Below are positions 1-13,373 of a DNA stretch of 64,000 nucleotides, in pieces. The stretch lies in the NCBI GenBank assembly GCA_013397865.1, contig VZTI01003938.1:113074-177073 (forward strand). The letters run 5' to 3'. The notes below the pieces were generated by a model. It searched no databases. It was not told the DNA's origin and worked only from the letters and a program-made list of their open reading frames with translations. The DNA is from Struthidea cinerea. Lineage: Eukaryota > Chordata > Aves > Passeriformes > Corcoracidae. Made by a program: the position numbers and the translations under genes. Position 1 is the first letter of the stretch. Every line of letters starts with the position of its first letter.

Positions 1-1589
1 TTTGAGCAAAGAGAAAAACACTCAATTACCCTTTCACTATCTGAAAAAAAATTAAAAAGAAACACAAAAAAAGCCCCAATAACTTGCTTCTAGAAAAGAA
101 CCCAAAATAATAATTGACTGAGGGTAATGCTAGATAAAATTCATATATCTGATTAAGATAATTCAAACATGTTGAATGGACATGGATGTAAATAATTTGG
201 TGTAGCTTTCTGATCTATGTAAACTGAATTTTATAGAAATATAACCTAAATTCACCAGCTATATCATGTTACTTTCATGATTTTTTAGAACAAGAGTATC
301 ACAGTATTCAAAATTGTATTTCAGAATTCAGTGAAAAAGAAGGTTTAAATGCATCTGTATATGTTAGTTGATGTGAGAGCCAGTCTAGATAAATTCAAAG
401 ATAACAAAGAACAACCACTGTCAGGACTTATGATGTAATCTGCCTGATTTTGCTAGTACACATTTGCCATATAAAGATTAATTCCCCCAGATTTTTGAAG
501 TCAAAGAGGATCGCCACAGCCACATGAGCATTATGACAATGGCTCAGTTTCTCGCAATGATTTTCTCCCACAGGATTACTTCAGGGAGAAATCTGACACT
601 ACAGACAGAAGATATGGACACAAATATGCCATGGTAGTTTTCACTTGAATCTAGGGCAATAATAATACGAATATAATAATTTGATTTTGGCAATATAACC
701 ACAAGCAACTATCCATGTATAACTCCCTAATCAGTACCAAACAGACAAACATGGATCTCTTTTCCATTATTTTCCAAATTAGCTTGAAAACTGTCATGGA
801 AAAGTGTAAATTTTACATGAAACCAGCTAAAAAGTGCCCAGTTGGCATTCCTGGCTTTTTCACAGTTAAATAATTTTTAATGGAAAACTGCTGAATAAAG
901 TATGCAATCTGCTGACTTATTAATATTTTCCCACTTCCTCTATTTAAATAATTTAAATTTGGTGTTCTGTATTATCTGTTGTGTACTGATCACTAAAATT
1001 TATGCTTTCTGAAGAATAATGTCCAGCCAGCAGGTATTGGTCTGTTAAAACACTTACAGTAGCAATAGAACAGAAGAAAAAAGGGAAAAAAGGCATAATA
1101 GAATTAACAACAGATTTTTCTTCTTTTTTAATCTAGAATCTCCTGCGTTCTGTGAGACTCTTCAGATTATGATAAGAGATGTGAGTTGACAAAAGCTTAA
1201 AAAAATCATCTCAAGCACAAGATAGTAGATGACAAAAATTCAAAGTTATTTATTTGTAATCCTTAGTATCAGGCTATAAAGCTTGAGGCTTCAAAGGACT
1301 TGACAGCCTCCACCCCTTAAAAAAGGCAGAAATGTTAATAATTATAAAAATGTAGCTTTTTAATAATTTTAATATTTTTATTATAATGTAGCCAATCAAA
1401 TCATACCAAATGAATCATTCTCCCATATTTATGAACAAGAATGAACTTAAAGTCTTTTTTCTTTCCCCATAAAAAAGGCAGATTGAAAATTTAAAGGTCT
1501 CTTGTCTTGCAGATCATGTAAGCTAGATTGGTTTGGTTTGGAACGGATATCACAGTGAATGACAGTAACACACTCTGCTCTGTTACTTT
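1..1589. other. AT-rich non-coding sequence
   Basis: No gene, known repeat or RNA gene is recognised in this stretch. It is AT-rich with many short A and T runs. The only open frame of note is a 64-codon one on the minus strand at 1447-1641 with no recognisable domain; it overlaps the MIR-like relic that follows, so it is taken as chance. Confidence 0.7.
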
Positions 1590-1700
1590 CAAATAACCCT
1601 AATTGTGTCTTTAGTGCTTTGCTCCTGGCTGATGGGAACACTGAGGCACAGAGGGTCTACAAGCAAATTAAACACCTGTCGGACTAGTACTGAAAAGGGA
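1590..1700 (-). mobile_element. Probable MIR SINE relic
   Basis: The core at 1631-1653 reads GATGGGAACACTGAGGCACA then GAG. This closely follows the reverse complement of the MIR consensus (GATGAGGAAACTGAGGCACA then GAGAGG), with a perfect 14-base run ACTGAGGCACAGAG. The bases on either side (AACCCTAA before it, and the GGTCTACAAGCAAATTAAAC stretch after it) fit the diverged MIR flanks more loosely. MIR is a tRNA-derived SINE shared by amniotes and is normally old and heavily mutated, as seen here. The boundaries are estimates. The match is made from memory of the consensus, not from an alignment. Confidence 0.42.
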
Positions 1701-1710
1701 TGGGGTAAAA

Positions 1711-4225
1711 CATCACTCATATAAACATCTGTAAACATAATAAAGCTGATTTGTAATTCAGGTGTGTGAGTTTAAAAATGATCATAATATGATATACAGT
1801 GTAGGATGAAACTGCGGACTGGCTTACAATGTGTATTCAGAATGTTTTACTACACACACCGGACTGTTTTTTGTAGAAGTATTACTCATCTGCAATACTA
1901 TGGCAGCACACTTTCCAGAAGCGGGATGAAACTGTTGTTCATTGCGACTGTAGGGATTTTTTCCTTAAATCATACTACTGTAGTATGGAAGTGAGTCAGC
2001 TACATAATAAGGGGAATTATACCATCAACTTTTTGTCTGTTTAAAAATTAATGCCTTTGTTTTACAGATATTCATGTTCACTTTGTCTAAAAGTACCTAA
2101 ATGATTTGCACACATGGCTATGCTGGAGACTACAGCATATAATCAAGTGACATCTTTTAACATAAAAGATATTTATACCAATATGCCTTGATTGATCAAA
2201 TATTGTACTGCATAAAAACTGATGACAATTTACTCCTCCACTTAGAAAATTTTTCATCTATCGAGAAACAATAAGAGCAAAATATGGTCTAAAATGACAG
2301 ACTATGACTAATTTTAAAAATAATTTTATGGACAATGGGATTGATTTTATTCCAAATAATCAGTTATATATTTGTCCAGATATTTAATTGTTAATATTAT
2401 TAAAGATGTGAAATGGTCACAGAGCAGTAGCATAAGCACAAAATAAATTCCTGAATTGAAATACAAGACTACAATCTCCCACTGCCAGCACAGAGTCTGA
2501 TTTTATGCTTACCATCCTACTTTTTTTTTTCCCTCCCAAATTTAAAATAAACACAAAGTTATAAAAAGAACAAGCCTGGACAATATGCAAATTATTGAAG
2601 TGCTTTGCAGACTGTACAATGGCTTCAGCACATCAATGCACACATGCAGCCCTCATTGTAAGGCAGATTGAGGTCAGTACATGGCCCTAAGAAATAACCC
2701 AAAATAAATCCTGACAGAGAGGATATATGAAGGGTGACTATAAGAAGTAACACATACTTACCAGTAAACAGAATAGGTCTTCTATTATAATGTTGGATAA
2801 GGAATGTGCAGCTTATTTTGGTACCAATTCCAGTTTCCTAGCCTAGCTGAATTTTAGCATCCCTGACTCACTTTCCAAACTCTTTACTTTCCTTGCTTCT
2901 CCACAAGCAACTTGTTTTCTCCCAGGCAAACTTGACAAAATACAGCATGACCTTTTCTTCTCTCTCATTTTGTGTAACTGTCCTGACACTTGTCTCCTTC
3001 TCTGTTTTCTCAGCATTGTCTCTGGGTAAATTTTATCCATGATCACACATTCAGTTATTATTAATAGGTCAACAAGTCCCCTGCTCTGATTCAGAAAACA
3101 ACCTTCCTTCCACAGTAAAATCATATTTTTTACCCTTTCACAATTTATACCAAACAACTAACATTAAATAATTTAATATTTTAAATTTTTCTTTTTTCCC
3201 CATTTTTGCTGTTTTCCAGTCTCCAATTTTTCCATTAATTTACTCAATATAAAACTACAGAAAAAGAGGATGATGAAAAAGATGCAAACATGCTGAATTA
3301 TATTATTTTGAATAACTTCCAAACTTCAAAATATTAATCATACTAGATTCTAACCAAAAAATCATTAAGTTAAAAAGTTGGAGTTTTTCTTTTTGTTTTC
3401 AGAGAAAGATTTGTACAGAATCTAGTCTGCTAATTGGCTTTATCCACCAGCTGATCTCTTTCCATAAACTATATTTGATCTTTTTCTGGCAAGAATTATT
3501 GCTAATGCATCCTTGAAGATGCAAATTAGATTTTCTATATCCAAGCTGGTCACCCAAGAGCAGCAAAAGTGAATAAATGTAATTTTAGGATATGATTGGT
3601 CTATCATGGCTCCATTTATATCTTCTGGCTTGAAAGGAACTGCACCTTCGAATTGCTACTTTTTTTTCTCTATAGGGTTTCTATAAAGACAATTGGGAAA
3701 GTGACCTCTTCTGCACTGTAGATGGCTGCTTGTGGTCTGCCCTGTCCCAGCAGAACTAAAGCTTCACTGCGGGAAGTAAATAAAACTCCTAAATAAAACT
3801 AATCCCTAAATCAGGGATCACATCATACTTGGTAACCCTGGTGGCAATAATCTTGCTGTACTCCTTGCCCCTCCAAAAAAAGTGCTGGACATAAAAAATA
3901 TAAATTGGTCCTAATTATCCCATTCTTCTAGGTGCTAGTGTTCAGCTGGAGCTGTATGGGGGTTTGGTTCTTGGGGAAGACAACAAGACAAGCATCCTGA
4001 GTCACAACAAGGTTAAACTGCTGCCAAAGCAGTTCAGGGCAGTGTTAGGAAAACCCTCTGTAAGAATAATTAAGCAACAAGCCTGGCTGTGCAGGCATAG
4101 TGTGGTGACACACTTTCACTGACAACTGGGGCAAGAGTCTGTGAGGGCTTATGGTCTTGTTTTAATGGATGTAGGTGGGATAAGTGACATTTGGAAGATA
4201 TTTCCATTTTTTGAGTCCATGACAA
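1711..4225. other. AT-rich non-coding sequence
   Basis: No gene or classifiable repeat is seen. A short T run lies at about 2520-2531. A 104-codon minus-strand open frame at 2843-3157 has no recognisable domain and a composition rich in Lys, Arg and Cys, as expected by chance. Nothing else stands out. Confidence 0.65.
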
Positions 4226-4247
4226 TGAAACCGTACATACGGTTTCA
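4226..4247. repeat. 22-bp quasi-palindrome (10-bp arms)
   Basis: The arms TGAAACCGTA and TACGGTTTCA are perfect reverse complements separated by only two bases (CA). With one mismatch the pairing extends to 4223-4250. Each arm carries a CpG, which is scarce in the surrounding DNA. It could be a binding site for a dimeric protein or simply a chance inverted repeat; no element boundaries are visible around it. Confidence 0.6.
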
Positions 4248-4249
4248 CT

Positions 4250-7200
4250 GCTGTGAATTCCACTTTATTTGCAGATCCTTTAACTTAGATGACTAGAGCG
4301 TGTATTCTGATGATACTGCATTCACACACAGTACTTTCTTGATGTGTGTGCTGGAGATAATTTAAACCATGGATTTAACTAATTTTCTTTCTGTTTGATA
4401 ACTGAAAACGTGTGACTTTTTCTTCATATGTTGACTTGCTCCCTTTCCAGTCAGTCCAGTTAACAGTTAGCTAATATTTACAAAGTCCAAATGTGTACCT
4501 CATGAAGGAATCCCAATTTTGCTTTGGATATATACTGAACCTTGTTTCACATACTGAAGTTTTTAACAGCAATCTTTCATTTTGTCTATACTATTGCAAT
4601 GAAATTTAGAAACTTCAGGGGTGAAATCAAGATAATTAGTCACAGATGTTCTTCATCAGAAGAAATATGATTAATTGGTAATTACTGACATAGACTTTGT
4701 CCTGAGGAAAAAAATACAATGTAGTTACAGATGCCAAGAAAACCAAATTAAGGAATGGTGTATTCTGTATTAGAAATTGCATAAGCAACAAAGATCTTAT
4801 TGACCTCTGTGCCTTTATTGAAAATAAAGAAATAATAAAACAAATTACATTAACAGCCAGACACTGGCATTTATTTATTTTTTTTTTTTAAGACTACAGG
4901 GTAGTTGATATAAAACATTTTGAGGTTTTTCAAGTCTCTTTCTCTCCCTGATGTCCCCTCTCCCCCTCCTATTTCTATCTCTCTCACATTTACTGTTAAA
5001 TAAAATCCGTATTATTGACTTTGGCACATGATCTTGTTTGCACTTTAATTTGAGTAGAGGTATCTCTTAATAAGCAGATCATAACAAAGCAGTGGTTCAA
5101 CACATAAGAAAAAATACTGCTAATCAAGAGCTCTGTAGGACTCCAGTGATTGTGTTCGATAAATACTACATTTACATCAAAATACCTCATTAGCAATACA
5201 TTCTTTAGCTGCCCACTGGACAGGTAGGTGGTCCAGAGGCAGATTCTGCTCAGAACCCAGGCAATTCATGCATCTTTGTCCACATTTTTTATTTAGTCCT
5301 TCAGTCACTGACAGTGGCTGTGCAATGCGGGAGAACAGCATGACTTCCAGAAGAAGAGTACCCCAAAATTGGGACCTAGTCCATGACTTCTATGAAGTGG
5401 TGAATTATCTGTTCTGATGACAAATGCATTCACATCCATGAGTTTTGTTGCATGTTTTGCCAGACCTACCCACGTAGGTGTATGATCACCTCACATAAAC
5501 ATTACACAATACATGAACTACAGGTAAGTATTGTTCATTTTTCAGATAATTTAGATTACTCCTCTGAACACTATCCATGTTTCTCCATAAAAAGAAGAAA
5601 TCAGAAATCGACGAACACAGAGATTTATTTAGTTTTTAAAGTTCTATTTAAAATATTTACTACAGGACTGTGTCAGAGGAAGGTTTGCTACCTAATCTTC
5701 ACACGCATACTTCAGAAACAGTCGGGCTTGTTTGAAGTGTGACTGTCACTTTGAAAACTAAATCATATTTGCCGGTCTAGGTCCAGTGTTTCAAACAAAA
5801 GTTACACTTCAAACAACTCTAGTTGCCTTTGAGGTGCTGCAGAGCTCCTGTTTCTGTTTGAAGTTCATTATCCTACTACATTACTACCAATTCAATGTTA
5901 CATCTGTCCCCTTTTATGACACTGTGTCTACTGATAACTAAATAAACACACATGATAATGTTCAGGACAGAGTGTACATGACAAATTTGAGCTCTTCTGT
6001 TCAGGAAAGCTAGGATTAAAGTTACCACCACAAGATATGATGGAGGCATATGAAGGGGAGAGAAAATAAAAATTATCTTTCTAAGGCAGTATTTTAGTGA
6101 AATTCATGCACAATCAGAAATGCACACATACAGACTTAAATACTCTCACCAGATATGTTTACATCTCCTAAAAAGCTAGACTCAGACTATAACAGTCGCA
6201 TAAATCCTGCAGAAAATGATACCTCATTAGTTTTCCATTCACTAGGGAATGTATGTGCTTTTCCACTTGTAAAAAAGGCAGTGGGACTTAGTTAAGTGTA
6301 GTGAAGAAAACTGCTAATTGGAGCAATCATGCTATACTTCACAAACTTTGATTTAGAGACACAATCCTCTCAGTCTGAAGCCTTAAAATCCATGTCAGGA
6401 CAAAAAGATAATTGTCTAGAATGCATTTAGTATACAGCCATCACGAAAAAAAATATGTGGGGTATATCTGTTACAGGTAGACACCTAGCTTAGTACTTGT
6501 AAATTTATATTGTTTGACAAGGGCTGTGACGAGGAGAAATGAAAGAATCCCAGGAATAAGAAATAAAATAGTGAGAGAGTCTTCTCCAGAGAATCGTGTT
6601 ATCACCTGACATCTACATCCTGGCTGCCCATAAAGCACTGTCTCAGTTATAGCCATGCACCCACAACTCAGCCCAGCTTCAGCTCTCTCACACGTACCAC
6701 AGCTACCTCACAGTTTGTCTGTGGGTAATCTGGCAGGAAAAATCCCTCACTGGGTGCTAAACCAGTTTGGAGAGGCAATGAATTCTTCAATAAACTTGGG
6801 CAGAGCACCCTGTAGTGTCTCGGCCTGCTTGATGAACTGGAAATCTGACTTGGTGTGCCAAAAGGCTTGCTGTCTGCAGTATATTTAGCATATAACCATC
6901 ATTTTACTAAAAGTCCTAAAGATATTTATGTAGGTAATCATCTGTTTTAGCACTACTTGCATGAAAGAAAATCAGTTCACGTTACAGAACTGAAGAGAAC
7001 ACCTTGCAGCATATCTGATCCTTCTCATCTTTTTTGAATCAATTGGTTTTCAATATTCTGTAAAGCTGTGTCTTGCCTAAAATTTCAATTTCCAATCTTT
7101 ATTATTTAAAGTTTTATTATCAGTGTTATGAGTAAGTCATTTTTATTTAAAGTGAATTATCTATGCCTTATGTCCTGAGAAAGCAATGTATTCTATGTAT

Positions 7201-8096
7201 TTACATTCTTTAAACTTTGGGGTTATTTTTCAGTTACATTCAGCAGCCAAAAAAAAAAAACCAAAACCAGAAGACTAAAATAATTAAAATGCAGTGACAG
7301 CATTTCAGTGTTCATTACCCCCTTAGACTTTTATGAAAAAAAAGTAAAAAAATGCCCCTGAACCTCAAACAAACCAAACCCTGAAGCACTGTAATCATAT
7401 CAAAACACTTTCTCAAATGGAAGAAAAATAAGGCATGAGAACTGAATGAGGAAATTTTGCAAAAATAGAGAGGATAAAAAAGTTACCCATCTTTACACTT
7501 TACGTACACAGACAAGCAAGCCGATAACTGATGAAATAGAAGTACATGAAAACATCCTTGCCCTCTGATCATGTTGAGTTTTAAAGTTTTATCTTCTCTT
7601 TTGTCTCAGGGAGCCATTCAACTTGATTTCAATTTTTTCTACAAATTATGTGGAGATTTAAAAAATTTTGTCTGTTATTGCATAACTTATGTAAAACTGT
7701 ATGAACATATGTGCATGCAGTCTTCACTAGATCTTCAGGTAACATTAGGCATAGGAACTTACATGAATCTTAATTTTTAAATATAAATTAAAAGTTTAAT
7801 TTCTTTTAAATTATTCCCTGAAGACCCCCTCTGTAATAACTGGATAGTATTTCATGGATATCTTTACAAACATTTAAAAACAAATCTTTGTTTTGTTTAT
7901 CAGAGAACTAATGAGGTAATGGATGGAATTATTCATATGACTGATGCCTCCTTCACCTTTGCTCTGTGCAGTATCATAATTTTGTTTATTGGTTGATGAA
8001 ATTTTCATATTAGGACTTCTGTATTCCAGAAGACTTGACCAAAACCGTGAATTTTAGAAACTTCATCTTTATTACCTGAATGTAGATAACTGGACT
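4250..8096. other. AT-rich non-coding sequence
   Basis: No gene or classifiable repeat is seen. Short homopolymer runs occur near 4872 (T) and 7249 (A). A consensus splice donor (CAG/GTAAGT) sits at 5521-5527 after a 60-base open stretch, but nothing else supports an exon. The open frames here are 60 to 96 codons with no known motif. Confidence 0.65.
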
Positions 8097-8139
8097 TGTT
8101 AAGGAAAAAGGGAGAAATGCACTTACAAATTCCTTAACA
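8097..8139. repeat. Inverted repeat, 10-bp perfect arms
   Basis: TGTTAAGGAA at 8097-8106 is the exact reverse complement of TTCCTTAACA at 8130-8139, with a 23-base loop. It lies about 40 bases before the CpG cluster at 8179-8235. It may be one end of a degraded mobile element, or chance. Confidence 0.5.
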
Positions 8140-8170
8140 TGTTGTTTTTGTTCTTCCAAGAATATTTGCT

Positions 8171-8245
8171 GTAATTTGCGATATTGCCGATTCTGTGTGA
8201 TCGATCAACGAACCTCTACCATGAAATAAAGCTCGGAGAAGACAG
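8171..8245. other. CpG cluster with AATAAA, possible LTR fragment
   Basis: Five CpG dinucleotides fall within 57 bases (8179-8235), in a neighbourhood where CpG is very sparse. They include a GATCGATC stretch, and an AATAAA hexamer follows at 8225-8230. A local CpG excess in otherwise methylation-depleted DNA can mark a younger insertion such as a piece of LTR. No TG...CA ends or target duplication could be found, so this class call is weak. Confidence 0.2.
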
Positions 8246-11200
8246 ACAAGGATGATAAACCCATGAAGCTTAAAAAAGAATTCTTGAAATAGTCACAGCT
8301 ATCCCACAGGAAGCTGAATTTACCTCAACACCAAGAGGACCAGTGGGTGGCCTTTATTGTATATAAATGGCTGTGTCAGTTGAGGGTCAACTGGTCGTGT
8401 AAATGGACTTCCCTAAAATAACAGAAAGCCTTATCTTCCTGAGCCAGACAGACCAGCACTGGGGAGCTGTATATATGGCTCAACCCAACAATTATAGATA
8501 CTGAACAAATAGCAAAAGGTGATTTTGAAGAGAGCAACAGGCTCTCAACCCATGCATTCCCTTCCAGCAGCCAGGAATGTCCAGTGTGATGACAGTCTAC
8601 ATACAGAGAATGGTAAGGGAATTATGTTCATGATGAGATTTCCCTGTACAGTGTGATCACTAAATTGTACTTGCATTGTGGTTTCAGAATATTGCTGTAT
8701 CACTTTTTGAAATTAAAATCCCAGCTAATGTAAAAGATCTTCAAAAAAGTAAATTTGGTACTAAACATTAAACCTTCCTCATATGCTCTATCTAAATGAA
8801 CCTGATTCTGATATTCTGAAAACAGCAGTAGAAATTCAACAGCTCTCTGGTTTCTTCACTTGTGATAATATGTAGGCATGTGGTATGGAGAATGTTAGTT
8901 TATGCTGGTGCTCTATTAGAAGTACAGACAATGGGATCACATTGTGGATGCAGTCAGGGTTTCAAAGTATGTGAATAAAAATACTGCTCTGAGGGACTGG
9001 AAAATGTTCTCAGAAGCCTCAACTGCATTGGCAAATCTCTTAGGAGTAACAACATGTGAATGATTCAATAGCTTTTTCCATGAGCTCAATTTCTGTTAAG
9101 TTGAAATATGCTTCTGTGGTAGCATTAATGTCATAAATGATTGCCCATAGCTCAAAAGTACCATGTGGCCACACGTCTAGCACCTACTGCGCTATTTTCA
9201 ATCAAGAAAAAAATTCACGCTGAGACACACATGAGAAATGTACATCATCATACTTTCCAACAGACCTGTTATGTGGCAAGGCTAACCATGTCAGAAAGTC
9301 AGCCCCTTGCAGTAAATTTTGCTTAACTAGATACCAAGAATGCTTACAATTTTAGGAACTTTAATTCCAGTAAGTAATCTGCATCATGATACCTAAATAC
9401 AAGGAGATTCCTCATCCAGGATGAAACTAACAATTTATATAGCTGGGATTCCTCTCTCCTGACTTTGGTGTCTGACTTCAGATGTCTCTTTCAAAAGAGG
9501 CTTAGCAGTCCACTAGTAAACTTATTTTGAAGGGAAAAAAACCTAAACTATCAAAACTTGACACAGAAAGTTGGTACTTTCACGTCGTTTTAAAATATTA
9601 ATAAACCCAGATATATCATCCATACCTACAGAGCTTTGGAAAGTTTTGCTGTCAGCAGCACAATACTTGGAAATACTTTCTCATTGAGGTCAAATGTACT
9701 GAGCATTGTCTCTGGCTGATCCAAGGGAAAATAATATAACTTTCCCTTCAGTCTTTATGCTATATGCTTGTACTTTCTTCATGTAAAGAAAAAAATTATT
9801 ATATATTAAATAATTTTTATAAATTTGCATTGGAAACCCTACCTCAAAGCCTAGCATTTAATTCTACTGTGTGGAAGCACAAAAATATATGTTTTCTTTC
9901 CAAAGGAAGCTACAAACTAAGTATAAAAAAAGAGGCAGTAAATTGAGAGGGACAAGTCAGAGACAACATGACAACATGACAGATAATTGGCCTCAGCTAC
10001 AAAATGCATAATCAGTTTTCCTGATAAATCAACTGGAATGGGAAAAGACAGACATCACAGCCACCTGGGCTGACAAACAAATAGCAATCCCTGTGGAGAG
10101 CTGAATGATACACTTTCATACAGTAGAATCTAGAGTTTGCTGGGTCTGTATTCTGCAGTGTGTGTGCTCTCCTTCAGCGCTTTGATTGCTACCAGCTCCT
10201 TTACAGAGTTTTGGACCAGTGACATGGGCCATGCTTGTCTTTATGTCAAAATAACATTGTGAGAATAAACACACAGTGCAGGAAATGCGTTCCTCCTTTT
10301 TCTGAGTAACAGTAAGGTCTTCTTTCCAGCAAAATGAAGCAGCTTTGAAAAGTGCATTGAACTGCAAGCAGGAAAGCAAGCAAACAAAATAATGGCAGAG
10401 ATATGAACAGGAACTGAAACCAATGGGACTAAAACTAAAATATGCAAACAGTAGGTAACAGCCTGTAATTCCCAAGTTGCAGCAGGAGCTGTCCATACGA
10501 CTGGCAGAATAAAACAACGATTCTGCAGATGGCTGTTGTAACATCTGGTTGATATTTCAGACTCAAGATGTCCTGCAATGGCTTCCAGTCCCTGGCTCCC
10601 TGACTGTGCAAGGAAATCCCAAGTTTTTGCCATAGCATTGCCCCTCGCCTTCCTTGTCCTGATCTTGGGCAAATGATTCTGCTCAGGCCAAATAAGTTCA
10701 TTCATACAATCAGAACAACTTCATCTGCTCTGCTTACAGCTGGAGAGTGCATGGTAACACGAGCTGTGAAAGGGATAGTCTAAAGAAAACGGACCTCATC
10801 TTCAGTTTCCTCTCTAGAGTGAAGAATGAAAGCACAGTTTGCTAGAGGCCAGTTTTCCATAAAAATGTAATTTTCCGTAGAACTCTGTATAAACCCTTTC
10901 TGTTCCTCAGACATACTAATAAATTAATAACCACAAAAATATCACAATTTTTGTCATGTGGGAATAGAATATTTCAAGGAGAGACCCCAAAGAGGAGAGA
11001 AGGACGTGCCCTTTCAGATACCTTTGGAGTATTCTGGACTAGCTAAAAAGTATAAATACAGTTCACACATCTACAGTTACTAAAGAGGAATTATGCCACA
11101 AGATAGTTCCTGAAAACCTGTCACCTTACCCTGTAAAGCATATTTTCTTTGCAGAAGTAACTAAATCTATTGAATAATGGAACTGCCCCTAGGTGTATGT

Positions 11201-13342
11201 CACATGGACAGCTGGTCCTAGAGTTGGAGTTAAATGAGGTCTTCAGACTCTACCACTGTAACAGCTTGGTCTTGTCCTCAAAGGGATGTAAGAACAGGAA
11301 AATTAACAGGGATGTTACACTACTTTGGGCCAGGAGGTCAGGAAGACCAGACTGACAGACTATATCACAGAGATCACATCTTAAAACTCAATTCAGAAAT
11401 ACTAAACTGATTCTGATCACTTAATCTTAATTTTACCCTTCATCTGCTTTTAACAATTTCATTTGGATTTGGGTTCTGAGTTAAAACAGATGTAAATGTG
11501 TGAGAAAAGAAAAATGAGAAAAAGATTACCACGTGGCTGCATAGATTTGTGACAGAATTTCCAGCTACAGTCCATGCAATTTATGACAAACTCTTGTTCT
11601 TTTAAACAGCCAGGAAGATAATTCACATATTGATTAACTGGATCTAATAGCAAAAAACACATACCGAAAAACTACATCTTCTCAAATAGTTATCAATCAA
11701 AATTTATTCCTTTCAAAGACAAATATTCATGTTTACCCAGTATTTTAAAATAAATTGAGTTGAAGAAGTAGCTACTTCCGTATCTATCTTGATCTGCTTT
11801 GAGAGAAATATCAAAGACATTGTTTATGGAACAAATCAAAATGCACTATGAAATTTGAGGATGATATTTTAAAAAGAAAACTGTTTCAACGGTTACAGTT
11901 CCTAATAAAGCTTCAGTAATGATATTTTCTAGAAAAATGGGTCAAAGATCCTTCTGAAACTAAATGGAAATGTAAAACTCCTTTTACATGTCTGCAAGAG
12001 GAATTAGACCAGTGTAAGCTTAAGCTAATAACATTTAATTAATTTTCTAATTATTTTGCTTTATCAAAATCATAGGTCAAAGGGACTCAAGGGCCAAATT
12101 TTCCTCTGATGAAAATGAGCAAAATACACCAAAATCAAATATACTAAAGTACTTATATAATTCACCAGAGAAATTAGAGCATTTTAGAGCTACTTCTCTC
12201 ACTTCTGAAATCCAGTAAGACTTTTTGGCAATGCACACAAGCTATTTTTATTTCTTTGATAATTTTGTGAAGTGGAAACACTTCTGCTTCTATGCTTAAA
12301 ATCTTGTCACATTCTTGCTTCCCTTCCCCCTCTCCCTAGCAGGGATCATGCCCTTCAAGGGGAGGCACAGAATGATGTCATGACAAGAAGACATCAAGGA
12401 CTCATGAGAGGAAATCAGCCTCCCAGCACATGCTCTGGATCTAAATCTAAGTTGGCATCTATGCTTTGTAGTATCCTAACTGATTCAATTCTTCAAAATC
12501 GATCTATCTATTCCTCAAGTGCAGTACTAGCTGCATCCATAAACCATGGCAAAATTAAAAAAAACATTTTTGATCTTCCCCTGGAGGATGCGGCCATGGA
12601 GAGGACAGAAGAAACGAAACAAAGTTATTTCTTCAAGATATTTTTCAAATGGAGACACTAATTACTTCATGCAAAATTTCTTATGATTTCTTACTATCCA
12701 GTTTTCAGAATTTTATTAATACTACTCTGAAACCAGAAATTTAGATAGAGGCAGACTAATCCTGAGTTTTGAAAACTAAGATCTGAAAAGGATTATTTTT
12801 CCATTTGAATAAAATTTGCAATATTTCCAAAATAATACAGCCAAGAAGTAGCTGAATATGCATCAAAATGAAGAAGTCATGGTAGTAAAATTTATGCATT
12901 ATTTGTTTTGGGAATAATCTATTCATATAGAAAAGTATATATTAAAGAAAGTTTAGCAGATCACAGGATGCCTTGCCAGAAGTATCTTTATTAGGTTTCT
13001 TTCTGCTCACTTGTCCCAAGACACGTTTCTTTTTGTTCTTTCTGTTTCATTATTAAATATTTATCTTATTTCAAATCATCTGCCTCTTTGCACTTCTCTC
13101 TTACCCTATAATTATGTTTCACTGTGCAATTATGCCTTTTCCTACATAAAATACAAGACAGAGAGTAATGGAATAAGAAGCAAGTTGATGCTAATAATTT
13201 GATATTGTTTGGTGCCTACATTGTGTAATCTGAAGAATGGAGATATCTAGATCAAAAATAAATGTTTTACATAATAAAAACAATAATTAGATAGAAGAAA
13301 GATCAGACAAAAATAACTGATGGATGGTAAACTTTCCTAAAA
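8246..13342. other. Non-coding sequence, no recognised element
   Basis: Mostly AT-rich. The part at about 10120-10700 is somewhat more GC-rich and carries three overlapping minus-strand open frames (88 to 154 codons). None has a recognisable domain or signal, they occupy different frames of the same DNA, and the translations are rich in Cys, Ser and Leu as in random frames. I read no gene here. Confidence 0.6.

Positions 13343-13373
<31 letters not shown>
13343..13373. repeat. (TTTTG)5 microsatellite
   Basis: Five perfect TTTTG units followed by a run of six T. This is a simple sequence repeat with no gene context. Confidence 0.95.

Noticed and set aside
5464..5523. 60-base exon-like piece ending in CAG/GTAAGT
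   Set aside because: Only the donor is strong; the acceptor is weak and no neighbouring exon could be linked.
10116..10705. Three overlapping minus-strand open frames of 88 to 154 codons
   Set aside because: They share the same DNA in different frames, show no domain, signal or known composition, and are explained by a locally GC-richer patch with fewer stop codons.
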